Assembly: GCA_018287875.1 (NCBI GenBank) | Contig: JAGVVL010000013.1 | Span: 186,001-250,000 of the forward strand | Reading direction: 5' to 3' | Origin: Nigrospora sphaerica | Lineage: Eukaryota > Ascomycota > Sordariomycetes > Amphisphaeriales > Apiosporaceae | DNA length: 64,000 nucleotides | Shown: positions 42,250-53,876 of the stretch, one piece after another | Layout of the letters: the number at the start of each line of letters is the position of its first letter | Numbering within the stretch: position 1 is the stretch's first letter | Program-made: the position numbers and the translations under genes | Notes under the pieces: generated by a model | The model's input: only the letters and a program-made list of their open reading frames with translations | What the model was told of the DNA's origin: nothing | Databases searched by the model: none

Positions 42250-45150
42250 GTGCCTAATAAGTGAGCTATCGTTGCTCTATATTAGGTTTCTCTAAGTTAC
42301 GTCCATACTGTAACTGTATATAGGGATCTCTAGTTAAGTGAAGTGTCGCGTTAAGGTAGGAATACCTCGTTAAGGGAGTATTCTTATAAGTAGAGGTTGA
42401 TTAATAGTCTCCTTAAGCATAGGAAGAACAGGTGGCTAACGCCGAGGCGTAGGGCGTGGTCGTGGTGTATTAGGAGCCGATCGCGCGGGCTCTACTGAGG
42501 TCATCTGCTAGTTAGCTGTTCCCCCTCTAGGAGTTTGAAGACGGTTTGATCGTCGCGGAGTTGGTGCGTTCTGTGCTGGGTTATCATTGTATGTTCCAGA
42601 GGGCCTGTTGTCATTTTCTGGGATGGATACGAACATGGCAGTTCTTAATCTCAGGCTCCGGCTAGGGGTTGCAGGTGGTGGCATATTACGTATACGCCGA
42701 TTTTAGGGTGTTGTTAGTTTAAGGTTATTAAGGAACTGGTGTATGTCTTCGCTTCTTATAGCTAATCTTAGTGTACTCGTTAAGGACTGTATCCTGTTGC
42801 TTAATGTGGCTAGAGCTTATACTTCCCCTTAATTAAGGCTTAAATTAGCCGCTAATTTCTTTTCCTTGGAGCCTGGGGTTGGAGGGAAGGGTTAAGAAGG
42901 GAGGATAGCAGTTCGTGTTTCGCTTAAACCTGTGACGGTTCTAAAGTGAGACTAATCGACCTCTAAACCTATACTAGCCGCTAGATCCTTAATTATAATA
43001 TAGTCTACTACGTTCGACTCTCCACGTAGCTTACTTAACCAATAGATAAAGTTAAACTTGTCTGGCAGTCTAGTCAGTGCCTAGAAGATACTAAAGGACA
43101 TGTACCCTTCCCGCTAGGGATGCTTGTTATAACTGGGTATAGTGCTAATTATCACCTCCTAAAACTTGTTATCGAGTTTGGCTTCGCGAAGTGCCTTTAT
43201 AATGTGATCACCTATCTTCATAGCTGTTATCTACTGTTCATCCTTTCTAAAAGTAAAGATTATAACGACTTATACTTTAAGCACGAACAACACTAGAGGC
43301 TAAGGGCTATCCGATCCTTAATTAACATGTTCGAAGACTATAAAGATATCCTACTTGCTGCTATCTTCTCTTAGTTTGTTCACGATATCTATGTTCATCT
43401 TGGTGTTAGCAGTATCGAGTGTAAGAGGGGAGTCCTCTATATACCACCAGCTGTGGGAATCCTTAATCATCGTTTATAAAGTCTTCTAATTGTAGGCAGA
43501 GAGAGGTTCGCAGTTTGTGAAGCCAAAAATAGTCCTTGCTATAGCTTCCTTATAGCCTTATATCTAGAGCCTATCGTTAGTAAAGGCTGTTGGCTGCTTT
43601 AGCTATCCCGATACCTTAGCGATTAGCTTTTTTCGATTCGCATTGTAGACCCTTACAGGTGCGTTATATAGGATCTGGTTCCCCTAAGTCGTGGTAGTGT
43701 TTTGCGGTCTTTCGGCCTTAATGATATTACCAACGATTTCCAATTCTACCTAGTGTATCCTCTTAATCGGCAGTGGTCTTTTTAGAATTGTGCGTAGGTT
43801 AATGGTTCTCTTAGGTATGTACGTATACGGGTCCGTGCCTTCGCCGAAGGACGCGATACATAGTCGGAATCCGCAGTGGTTCTGGATTGTTTTATAGACT
43901 TCTCGGGTTGCTTTCGTTAAGCCTGGCTCTTATCCGATCGTATCAAGTACCTCGCGGGCTCTGCCGTGGATCAAAGTCTATGTGGTTAGAATGAGTACAT
44001 GGTTATCCTGCCAGTCTTGGAGGCTTCCGAAGCAGCTGTAGACGGCAATCGTCTTGTCCTAAGTGTGTCCTCGTCTGTTATATAGGAGCTCTGTTCTGAT
44101 CCGCTCGCCGGTATAGTAGGCGTACTCAATGTCTATAGCCTTATGCGGGTTGAAGACATGGAGGATAGCGCCGTTAAAGAAGTATAGGAGGGTGGCTAGT
44201 CTGTTGTTATCGGGGTGCTTTGCCTTGATTAAGAGGGACAGTATCTTAGTTAACTCGTCTTTCTTCTATCTGTCCTATTCCTTTAAGGAGAAGGCGAATT
44301 CGGTTATTGGTTTGTCGGTATTTATTGTTCTTAGGAATATGACTTTCTTATTTCCTTGTAATAGCAGGTGTGCTAGTCGTTGAGAGTGCTTAGTCGGTAC
44401 TGGCTCTTTCATTACGAAGTGGCGTACATATTCCTATACTTCTGGAAGGTATTGGATCGTTTCTTACAACGACCTTGCTATACTTGGCTCTCTGGCAGTT
44501 CTGGGTATGACTTAGGGTGCTCCATTCCTCAGTTTTGGTAGCAGGATCTCCAGGTCCGTAGTATTAAACGCGTTTTCCCACTCCGAAGCGTTATATATAA
44601 GGTTAATCTATAAGTTCTAGAGGGTAGTCTTCGTGCCTTCCTTTATAATGTAGGTACGCGCCTAGTAGAGGGTTCTAGGAGCTTCTATATTAGTAGTATA
44701 TCTTAATTAAGAGTTTAAGTAACGCTAGCACGAGTACTTAGGAAGTCTTAGGTAAGGTGTAAACCTGTCTGTAATGTTCTAGTAGAAGGCTGGTAAAGGG
44801 GAGTGTGCTGTTCAGGTGTGTAAGTGATGTTCTTCTTAAAAGGAGTAGATAGAGTTGTTCTTATAATAGGGATAGGGTAGTGCTCTATAGTCTAAGTATA
44901 GAGGGGGGGTTCTTATAACTATGTTATTAGTCAGGTTAAAATGTAGTTACAGTTGCGTATCCTTTCGCTAAGTTTAGTGTTATTCGATGCCTTTATTTAT
45001 TATTCGTCTGATGTTTTTATATGCTGTGACTTGTTTAAGGTTTTTCCGGTCCCGAGGTTCTTCCTATGGTTTCTTTCTCGTCCTTCTTCTTTCCTTAAGG
45101 TAGTGCTGTTGTTATCATCCTTCTTTTCCTTTATAACACTTTTAGTGGTT
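42250..45150 (-). pseudogene. RIP-degraded coding region of unrecognised mobile element
   Basis: The minus strand reads as continuous protein once TAA/TAG codons are ignored, for example RLATLLYFFNGAILHVFNPHK, then DIEYAYYTGERIRTELLYN and YKTIQNHCGFRLCIASFGEG between about 44,400 and 43,800. Nearer 42,500 are Pro/Thr/Arg-rich stretches (SARPNTPRPR-like). I do not recognise the family: it shows none of the RT, integrase, DDE or helicase signatures I can read. It may be the second ORF of an element whose other ORF lies at 45,190-46,560 on the opposite strand, or an uncommon gag. Confidence 0.5.
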
Positions 45151-45189
45151 TCTATATATTTACTGTCCTCGTCCCTTAGAATATCGGCT

Positions 45190-46560
45190 ATACCTGAATA
45201 GCTTTTTCTTTTTCTTGATTAACTCTTTCTACTATACCATGTCTTTCTATAATAAGTACCGGCTTCCTAAGGTTCTATATAAGCAGCAGCGCGAGTTTTA
45301 CGATAGCGCTAGCGTATACAGTCGAGAGTGTAATAAGGTAGTGTACCTTATACCTGCCGCTGATCTACCCAAACTCGTTTTTAATAACAAGTCCTAAGTT
45401 CGTCGCCTATTCTTAAAGACTTCGGTGTTTAGTGTTAGCAAGAAAGGCAAGGGCGATTCTAAGGCTTTATTTTCTATCCACCTTTAAGTACGTAGTTCTT
45501 ACCTATCACGTTTTTAATCTCGCTTACGAGTGCTTTATGTTAATCAGGTCCTTAAATATCTTATTATCACGACTATACCTTTAACGAAGCATTTGTATAT
45601 CGAATAGATTTTCGATCGCTAGTTATTCGAGGCCAGTCAGGCGGGGCCAATTATCGAGATGCTTGCTTATGCGAAGGGTGGTCCGCAGCTTCCTTGTATT
45701 TATGTCAACATCCTTAAGGGGGGTCTATATGGTTCTATTATTTCGAAACTCTTAGGGCGGCCTAAGCTGCGCACCGCGACTTTAGCGCAGTCACTTAAGA
45801 AACCGAATCTCTTCCTTTGTTCGTACTGCGAGAAGCTGTTGTCCGACTCTGATCGTAAAGAGCAGCGCGGTATAAATCCCTTTTTAGGCTGTGTCTCTCA
45901 CACTCCGTACCACCGAGCCTGTGGCAACTGCTTAATAGTAGGCTGTCGGACGACTTACGAATAGGTGAATAGCGGTAAAGATCTTGCGAATATTCAAGAC
46001 AAGGGCAAGGCTCCTCTCGCTCTTAATCACAAGTGTACGGAAGGGGGGGTGGTTTTTAAGGGTAAGGAATTAGTGGACATCGCTTAGCAGGAATTCGAAA
46101 CTAGAAAACCTTCGTGGTAGATATAAGGTATTCGTACTGCGATTTAATTTCTAGGTGCGGTCTCTTAATCAGGTTTATAGAGACTTATAAAGGTAGTATA
46201 GGGTAATGTGGGCGTCCCTTATAGCTCTTAAATTTCCGTCGTTCCCGTTCTATAAGTTAATGAAATCGCTCCGGTTTCCTACGATTTTTCTAAGGTTAGA
46301 AAAAGCCCGGAATACGTTTATATCCTTGTAAAGTACCGGAAGGTATTAGGATTTCAAGCTTTATCTGGTTAGTTCGTTCCTTATATATTGTGGGATCCTT
46401 AGCTAATGCTAGCTTTTCTTTATTTTTAGGCAGTCGTCTGCGGCGCCTTTTTAGTGCTTTCTACTAATCGGAACCGGTTGGTGGTGCTAATAGGTTATCC
46501 TGACTCTAAATGTCCTTATCTACGTCCACCGGCTCCTAAGTTCCGTCCAGGTTTTTAATA
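45190..46560 (+). pseudogene. degenerate ORF with Cys-rich DUF3716-like finger
   Basis: Plus-strand open pieces 45215-45397 and 45659-45964, joined through a few TAA/TAG codons, read like one protein. MSFYNKYRLPKVLYKQQREF is near the start, and a Cys cluster (CSYCEKLLSD, then GCVSHTPYHRACGNCLIVGC) sits near 45,830-45,950. The C-x2-C ... C ... aCgNC ... C spacing recalls the fungal DUF3716 zinc-finger-like domain found in repeat-associated proteins (from memory). Divergent orientation to the neighbouring degenerate minus-strand ORF is notable. Confidence 0.45.
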
Positions 46561-47831
46561 AATGCCTTTAATCGGTCGCCGTGGAAGATTCCTTTAATAG
46601 GTTGTCTAGTGACGTCTTTCAGCTTAAAGCAGTTATATAGTATGATTTCCTCGATCCTATAAGGGCCTATCTATCGGTACTGGAGCTTCCTGTTATTAGA
46701 TATGTCGATATAGCGGACGTAGTCGTACGCTAAAACCAGGTGTTCTTTTGTTAAGGCTATTGGGCGCATCTTATGGTGACTCCTTTAATTAACAGCTTAC
46801 GCTCTTTGTCTTCGTTAGGTGGTAATTGCTTTGCAAGTTGCTTCGATATCCTCGGGTCGTTTTTTTAACATCCGGATCCTTTACTTTAGCAGCCTATCGT
46901 GGTCTATAGTTTTATCCTAATTAAGTACTCGCTATGTCGGTATACTGAGTTCAAAAGGTATCAATGGTTCCCTTCTGTATAGGAGGCGGTATAAGGATAT
47001 GCCGAAATACCTCACCACTATCCTGTTAGCCTAGATAGCTAAAGGGAGTGCTGCCACCTAGTTGCAACCACTGCTATTCGTCATTTTTATTAGGCTCTTT
47101 GCAATACTCTTGTGCCCTCCCTCGATCAGGCCTTGCGTCTTCGAGCTATAGGGTGGCCCAGTGCTGACTTGGAAGCCCAACGTATTGGCGATCCTCGTGA
47201 CCTCGCCCTTGTTTTCTAGTCCGCTGTCGACCTTAAGGAGTCGAAAACAACCGTGCTAGTAGATGATTCGACTCTTTAGGAACCGTGAAATTGCTAACGA
47301 GTTAACCTTCTTAAGTGCTATAGCTTCCAGGTAGCCTGAGGCTTCGCAACGGGCCTTAATAATCGCATTAAATCCTTAGCAGGGTGGCATATATTGGATA
47401 TCTATAACCTAGGTTGTGAGGATATCTGCTGGCTCTGTCCATAGCTAGGCGTCGGTAGGTCGCTAGTCGGATGCTTTAGCATAGCGAAGGTAAGCCGCTT
47501 ACTAGTCTCGGATATCCGTGTATATATTATCCCACTAGTATAAGTTAGCGACTCGTTTATAGGTGGCATCCCTCCCTTTATATCCGAGGTCCTAGTGTGC
47601 TTGCTAGAATATCTCCTTCTTTTAATTAACGGATTCCACCACTCTTCGGATTAGTACTTCGTGCGTTCCTTTCTTAAAGAGGACTCTATCTTAGAGGAAG
47701 AAGTGACTGGCCTAGGTTCTGAACTTGATCGCTAGCTAGCGTAGGTTCTTCGTGGAAGGGTTCTAAAGTCTCGATAGTAACTATAGGGTAGTTAAGTAAT
47801 AGCGGTATTCGTTAATTAAGTTAGGTGCATC
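46560..47831 (-). pseudogene. integrase relic
   Basis: Minus-strand reading near 47,100-47,250 gives LLKVDSGLENKGEVTRIAN, then FQVSTGPPYSSKTQGLIEGGHKSI, the second Asp and the Glu region of the DDE integrase core. Downstream are a GPY-like tail (YIDISNNRKLQYR, IGPYRIEEI) and LIKGIFHGDRLKAF. Confidence 0.78.
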
Positions 47832-49595
47832 CTATGGGTTTGCTGTGGTCACCAAATTAATCTGTGTTTCGATAAAGTCGTCCATGTCCCCCTTAGCTGT
47901 ATCATCTTCATCATCTAATGGTCCTCTCCCTTTCCGCGACAGCGCGTTAGCAATGTGGTTCCGTCTACTAAGGATATATCTGACTTCGAATATAAATAGC
48001 TTAATATAGGCTAGCCAGCGTGTGAGTGGTGCTGAAGGCAAGAGGTTTATAGAGCCGTTGTTTAGCTGGTCCCGTAGGGTCCTCGCATCTGTCTTTAAAA
48101 GGAACTCGTCCTTAAAGAGGTATAACTGTAAGCGGCGTAGAGCCTTCACGATAGCGAGGTACTCTTACTTTCCCGAGTCGTATCTCGTCTTAGCATTATT
48201 CCAGCACCCGGATTCGAAGCGAATAAGTCGGTGTTCTCTATTGATGAGTTATCCAAGCTTAGCTCCCTAGCCAATTCTAAAGGCATCGGTCCGCAGGTAG
48301 AATTTATACTTGCCGTACTCCGGTTTAACGAGTGCTATAGTATTGGCGATCTCAGTCTTAACAACATTAAGTGCTTCGTCTTAATCAGAGCCCTATTTAT
48401 ATGGCTTATCCTTCCGTAGGAGTTTAGTGAGTGGCTTTATCTTTTCCGTATATCGGTCGATCTATACCCGAAAGCAGCCCGCTAGCCTTAGAAAACTCCT
48501 TAACTCGGTGACGTCTCTGTAAACGTTCCATTTTATAATCTTAATCACCTTCCTCTCGGGTGGTTTGCATCTATCGGAGCCGTATAGGTAGCCCACGATC
48601 TTAATCTGCTTCTAACACCAAGTCGATTTTGGTCTGCTAATTGAAACCCCGGCTAGCTCTATATTAAATAGGACAGCGTCCAGGTTCTCGAGGTGTTCCA
48701 GTATAAAGCGCCGGATCCCAGGGTAAAGCTCTTAATTGGCGTATTATATAGTTGGTCCTTTAACTGGGACGTCGTTAAAGAAGAAGTCGGCCTTTTCCTT
48801 TAGTATGTCGAATAGGATTCTTACTATAACGCAGATGAAGTGTCCTGGGGAATTAATGAGTCCTTAAGGCAGCGTTGTCATTCGTAAAACTCCTAGCGGT
48901 GTCGAAAAGGCCGTCATGTCTCTAGAGGCCGGAGTTAAAGCGCAGTGGTAGTATCCAAAAAGGAGATCTAGTCCCGAGAGTATTTGGCAGTTCGCGAAGG
49001 ATTCCGCGAATTCGTCGCAGCCTCTTAGTAAAAGTGCGTCTTTAATTGTAACTCCGTTAAGCCTAGTGGCTGAATTGATAAGTCTAACGTTGCCGTCCTT
49101 CTTTATGACCACGAACTAGCTGTTCCTGTAGGGGCCGTGGCCTTCCTCGAGCTATCCTTTAGTAAGGTGTTTTTTAAGGACCTTAATTACCTTTAACATC
49201 AGCGTCCTTAGGATTAGTACACTCTTAGCTTGCTATGCAATGTGCGGTACTATGCGGATTTCGTATAGGGGTGAGATCTCTGGCCGAATATAGCCTATAT
49301 CTATAGTGTCCCAAGCTAAGCATGCTTCTCGGTTTTAAAGGATTTGCTTAAAAATAGCCGTTTCTTCAGGTGTCATTTCTAAGGGTTTCAGCTAATTAAG
49401 GATTTCCGCCTATCGCTTATCTGTCAGTCGCTCTTTAAGTCCTATAGTGGTGAACCTTAGCTGCATGTTCTTTATCGGGCTATCTAGCGGCTTAGGTGTA
49501 AACCTGCCTGCGATTTCTTCCAGGGCCTTTTGTTTCCACGACGTCGATCTAGCTAGGACTAATCCGTCTGAAGGGTAGTCGTCTACTGGCTGCAC
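47832..49595 (-). pseudogene. reverse transcriptase and RNase H relic
   Basis: RT text: KKDGNVRLINSATRLNGVTI, ILSGLDLLFGYYHCALTP and TAFSTPLGVLRMTTLP (48864-49112). The catalytic region follows as FFFNDVPVKGP near 48,770, where the family DD has become ND, a G-to-A change. The tether ELRSFLRLAGCFRV and RNase H (KYKFYLRTDAF, EYLAIVKALRRLQLYLF, then YILSRRNHIANALSRKG, 47832-48149) complete it. Confidence 0.82.
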
Positions 49596-50182
49596 TTTCT
49601 AGGCGACTGTTTTATATATAGTGTTAATCTGTTCGGTTGTTCCGTTCTTATAGGCGTGGTTTAAGTAACACTCTTGCTGTCGTGAAGTGTGTCTAGGCTA
49701 AGGGGGTGAGGGCATCTCCTCGTTCCTAGCTGTGGCCTCCTTGTCCCCTATATACTCATCTCTCAGCCCCTAAAGTAGGAGTAGGAGCCCGTTGTCGGAG
49801 ATCTTATTGACGATCGTCTTATCCTTTCCTAGTCGTGGAAGGTCTTAATCAGGTGATTCTACAGCTGTGATCGTGTTGACAACTAATTCTGCCAGTGCAC
49901 AGCGTATAGCTAAGAGAGACGGTTTTGCTAACCTGTGATCGCTACTGGGCCGGCTGTCTTCCTTAATAGCGCGCCTTTTAAGGAGCTGCCTTCGGTTGCA
50001 TTCCCTTAATTAGCGCTCCTCTTATCGGGGATCACTAGAATATAGAGCTTCGCATTGCTTATAATAAGCTGGGCTATCAGTGGAGTGCCTTCGGGTACGT
50101 TATAAGATATAACCGCACGACTATCGCAGATAAAAGGTAAGCCGAGAATTATATTATAACTGCTATTCTCAGCCTTAATAAC

Positions 50183-50410
50183 TTAAAAGGAAGTCCGGAT
50201 TTTGCGTCCCCCAATCCAAAGGTAGTCGGCCAGGGTCCCTATTAACTCGGTGGGTGCGGAATTTGCTGTCCATCCTCTTAGGACTGTGTTGGATGCTATA
50301 AAAGGCAGGTTGTTCTTCTTACAGTAGGTGTCCACGATGACATTAATCGCGGCTCCGGTGTCCAGCAGACCTTGTATTAAAGTCTCATCGCCGTTGGGTC
50401 CGACTCTCAC
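50183..50410 (-). pseudogene. retroviral-type aspartic protease segment
   Basis: An open 75-codon stretch reads LIQGLLDTGAAINVIVDTYC, with the catalytic DTGA triad of retropepsins, then NLPFIASNTVLRGWTANSAP and LADYLWIGGRKI. Position between gag and RT fits. Confidence 0.8.
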
Positions 50411-51399
50411 TGGAAGGCGTCCTAAGGGTCTCGCTGCTTTGATCTCGTCTGGTCTTGTGAAGAAGTCGGTCGCGTTGACGGCATATAGGGAGTCTTAATC
50501 AGTGCGCTTCGTAATATTCCGTGTTCTCCACTCTTGTCGTAGTTCATTAGCTAGGTGTGCTCTATTAGTAAACCTTACTAATCCTTTAGTCGTAGTGCTG
50601 TTCCTAGGGTCTCTACTGGTCCTCACAGTGATGTAGTCGGGGTCTTAAGAAGCCCCGCGTGTGTCGATTATTTCTTTAATCCCTTGATGTTTGTCTATGG
50701 CGTCTGTCGCCACCTTTAGCAGTCCTTAGCTAAAATTGGGGACTTCCATAATCAGGTCTAACTAGGTGACCGTGAACTTCTTATTGCCAAATTCCTAAAG
50801 GATTCGCTTAGTCTATTTGTCGATATTATTTTGATTAAGCTTTTCCTTTAGTCGTAAGGTAGTCGCGTCGTTATCTTCTTTCGCCTGGCTATTTGTTAGC
50901 TAAGTGGTATCCTTTAAGGCGTACCTGCTATCTTCTAGTCTTACTCTCTTTTCTCCCGCGTTCACTATAACAGCTACTGTTTCTTTATCTGGAACTTCCT
51001 TAATCGAGGCAATTCGTGGTAGCATGGCTTGCCTTTCCACAATACGCAGGATTTCTCGACTGTCCGAGTCGTGCCCGACGTATATAAATTCGAAGTCAAC
51101 ATCTGGTTGATAAGTTGTTTCGCAGGTCTCGACTGAGTTGACGGTTGTTATAGCTGGTTGTGCTTGTCCTTAATTAACGATTTACCTCTTTCTATGATAG
51201 GCTGCGAATTCGTTTATGTCCTCTTAAGTAATTAGGTCTCGCTTAAATAGTTCGTTCCTAAAGTGCGCTTGCTGCTGATATGTTCCCAGTCTGTTAAAGA
51301 AGATATCCATCAGGTATATCCAAATAGCCGGTTTCTTTCGGCGGAGGCAGTCTCCTAAGATCGACTCGTTTAGCCAGTGGCCTTCTCCTCATCTACCCG

Positions 51400-52430
51400 C
51401 TCGGTATCTCTGGGCATCAGCATCCTAGTGTAGGAAGCCTTGCTCGGTGCAGTATGCTAACATGGGGCATCGATTGCTCCTGTGGCTGGGCTCACTGCAA
51501 GCATAGCAGTCTCCAGGTCCGTACGTGTTATGCAACTGGACACTGTTATCCAGGAGGATGCGGTCGTAAGAGCCTCTACTGCCTCGGCCACCTCTCCTAT
51601 AGGAGGAAAACCCTGATCTAGGTGCCCCGCGTCGAAAGGAGTCTCGATCGACGACGCCTGCTGTTATCTCTCTTACCTGAATGTTGCTAACATGGGGATA
51701 GGTCTGTGAGTTGTCTTACAAGTGAGGCGGCTATAACTGCTTCAGTCTTTCGTCGATTAAAGCTTGAATCCGGTTAACCCCGAGACTTTCGAACTTCTTA
51801 GTTATCTCGTCGATTACATTGTCGATTATCCTGGCGTCCACGTGCGTGTCGTCCTTAGTTATTCTTTCGGTCCTCTCTCTTTACACGAGGTTCTTCCTAT
51901 CTAGCATTATCTTCGTAGCACGTATTTTAGCGGCATCAGTATTAAGGGTGTTGCTGAATATGCGCTCCTCGATTAACTAGTTCGAGATGTCCTTAAAGGT
52001 GTCTTTATATCCTATAAGCCGGTTCTTCTTAAATAGCATATGCTGGATATCCGGGTGCAAACGCTTAATCAGACCCTCTCGCGTTAGTTTAATAACACCT
52101 CCTTATGCTACAGATGCAGCCTTTAAAGTATTGGCGACTTGCTTATGCTCGACAAGGTAGTTGTATATCTCTTAATAGTCTGACAGCTTAAGTCTAGATT
52201 CGAGTTCCGATAACTTCGCGCTCAGGGGAAGCTAATATAAGAGGTCCCCCATTTTGAAGTCAGAAAGGAGGCGCTGCTTAAAATCCGGCCAGGTGGTACA
52301 CTCCTTGATTGCTAGATGGATCTGGGAGAGTGTTCCTTAACCGATACAGTGGCTGGCGAAGTCGGACTCTACAGCCTCCCCGCGGCGCCGGCTGGAAATC
52401 TTCCTGGGTCAATTGACTGAGGAAGAGCCG
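51400..52430 (-). pseudogene. gag relic with intact zinc knuckle
   Basis: Minus-strand text such as KECTTWPDFKQRLLSDFKMGD and LIEERIFSNTLNTDAAKIRATK fits a gag capsid region. Near 51,450-51,520 YGPGDCYACSEPSHRSNRC is a full CX2CX4HX4C knuckle. Confidence 0.7.
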
Positions 52431-53339
52431 ATGTAGAGACGCATTCTGCACGAAAGTGCAGCGAGGCGCTATTGCTGCGTCGCTATGTCGCTGCTCTGGA
52501 GTTATGCTGATACGATCTGTGATGCGGGATTTTCGGGCGTCGCACGACCGAAAACTTTTCGCCCCCGCCAAACGTAGCAAGCAGCCTCGAAAATCGACAC
52601 CATGCGACGCCGAATCGACGACAAATCGGCCGCGCAGCGAAGGCCCTCGTCTCTATAGAGGGATTTGGGTAGAAAAACCATCCGACGTCGACTCGGTTCT
52701 CGAAGCGACGACAGGACACCCTCGGCCCTGCCGAGCTCTGAGACGGCTTGCAGCGAACAGCCGAGAGGGCATCGAACGAATACCTAAGTGGACGTGCGTA
52801 CAGAGTAATGGAAGTTGTTAAGAACACGGGGACGGAGTCGTTAAGGCAATAGTGGCTACGGCTGGCCGCCCGTGTCGCCCTTTAAGGTGACAGCGCACCG
52901 CTCCGGAGACGAACATATGGTGGATCAGGGCAGGTTAGTCGAGGCCTTACAGGGTACTATGCCGGCGTGGTGGTACCCCCTACCGAAGGCCTACAGCAAG
53001 ACATAGTCGGCTCGCCGGCAGAGATGGCGGCGAGTAACGGGAAGCCGGTCTAGGGCTCGCCACCCTAGGACACCGGTGGGCCGTAGCATAGCACGACGAC
53101 CGCGGGACCGGCAGAAGAACAGGGTAGCCCCTATGTCCCCTACTCGCACTAGGGTCGACCAGAGATGGAACCGGTTCGAGGACTTGCCGTGGAAGGGGAT
53201 GAACAGCTGGATTGGGCCAGCCCAGGGACCTGGAGACAAGGATGAGACGGGCTGCCTTCGATTGTGCCAAAGGGCATCTTCTCTGTCGGAGTGTCGCTAG
53301 CGCAGGTGCTATCCTGGGAGGCTGCAGGTCGAGGAGGTC

Positions 53340-53876
53340 GTGCTATGGCTCGAGAGGACGGATGCGCATATCGGTGGTCCTAGAGAGGGATATGCCCTTG
53401 CGGGCTGCTTAAGGTGCAAACCTTCTATTCCCCCCCTTTCTATAGAAAGCGCAGAGAACTTGACCCGGGGAATAGGAGGCCGAGTCTGCCGCTATGCACG
53501 ACGATGCGGGCTCTGCTCCTCGACTAAGCACGAGGAAAAAGAATGCCCGGAAACGGAGAATCAGAGCCGATATTGCTGTCCAGCATGCCGAGGACCACAC
53601 ACCGCGTGGTCTAAGGAGTGTCCAGTCCGCCAGGAGTAGGTCCAGATCGCCAAGGCTGCTTATGTTACGAGACCGAAGGGATTCGCACTGCCCTCGCAAG
53701 AACACCCTAAGCCAACAGCTGAAAATTGGCAGACAGTACAGCCGCGGAAGCGTCGAGCAACCAGCTGCCGTACTAGAAGCACTGGCAGAGCCCGTAGCAG
53801 AACCCACGAAGAGATAGACGACATGGACATCGAAACACCGGAGTCAACACTAAACAGCATCCACGCTCGACTATGA
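53340..53876 (+). pseudogene. LINE 2 ORF1, C-terminal part with zinc knuckles
   Basis: The open frame from 53340 reads WLERTDAHIGGPREGYALAG, then CGLCSSTKHEEKEC and CCPACRGPHTAWSKEC, two CCHC-type knuckles as in other LINE ORF1 proteins. After one stop the frame continues to DDMDIETPESTLNSIHARL and TGA at 53874-53876, overlapping the ORF2 ATG. Upstream parts (52,456-53,340) are in changing frames. Confidence 0.6.

Larger units (their letters stand above)
46560..52430 (-). mobile_element. gypsy-like LTR retrotransposon, RIP-degraded, minus strand
   Basis: Read on the minus strand, the order is gag with a zinc knuckle, aspartic protease, reverse transcriptase, RNase H and integrase core, the Ty3/gypsy order. 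TAA/TAG codons are dense. The RT belongs to a different lineage from the element at 1-6,712 (it ends its palm motif in DVPVKGP). LTRs were not identified: the right edge is hidden by LINE 2 and the left edge runs into the unrecognised ORF block, so the limits given are those of visible coding homology. Confidence 0.8.
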
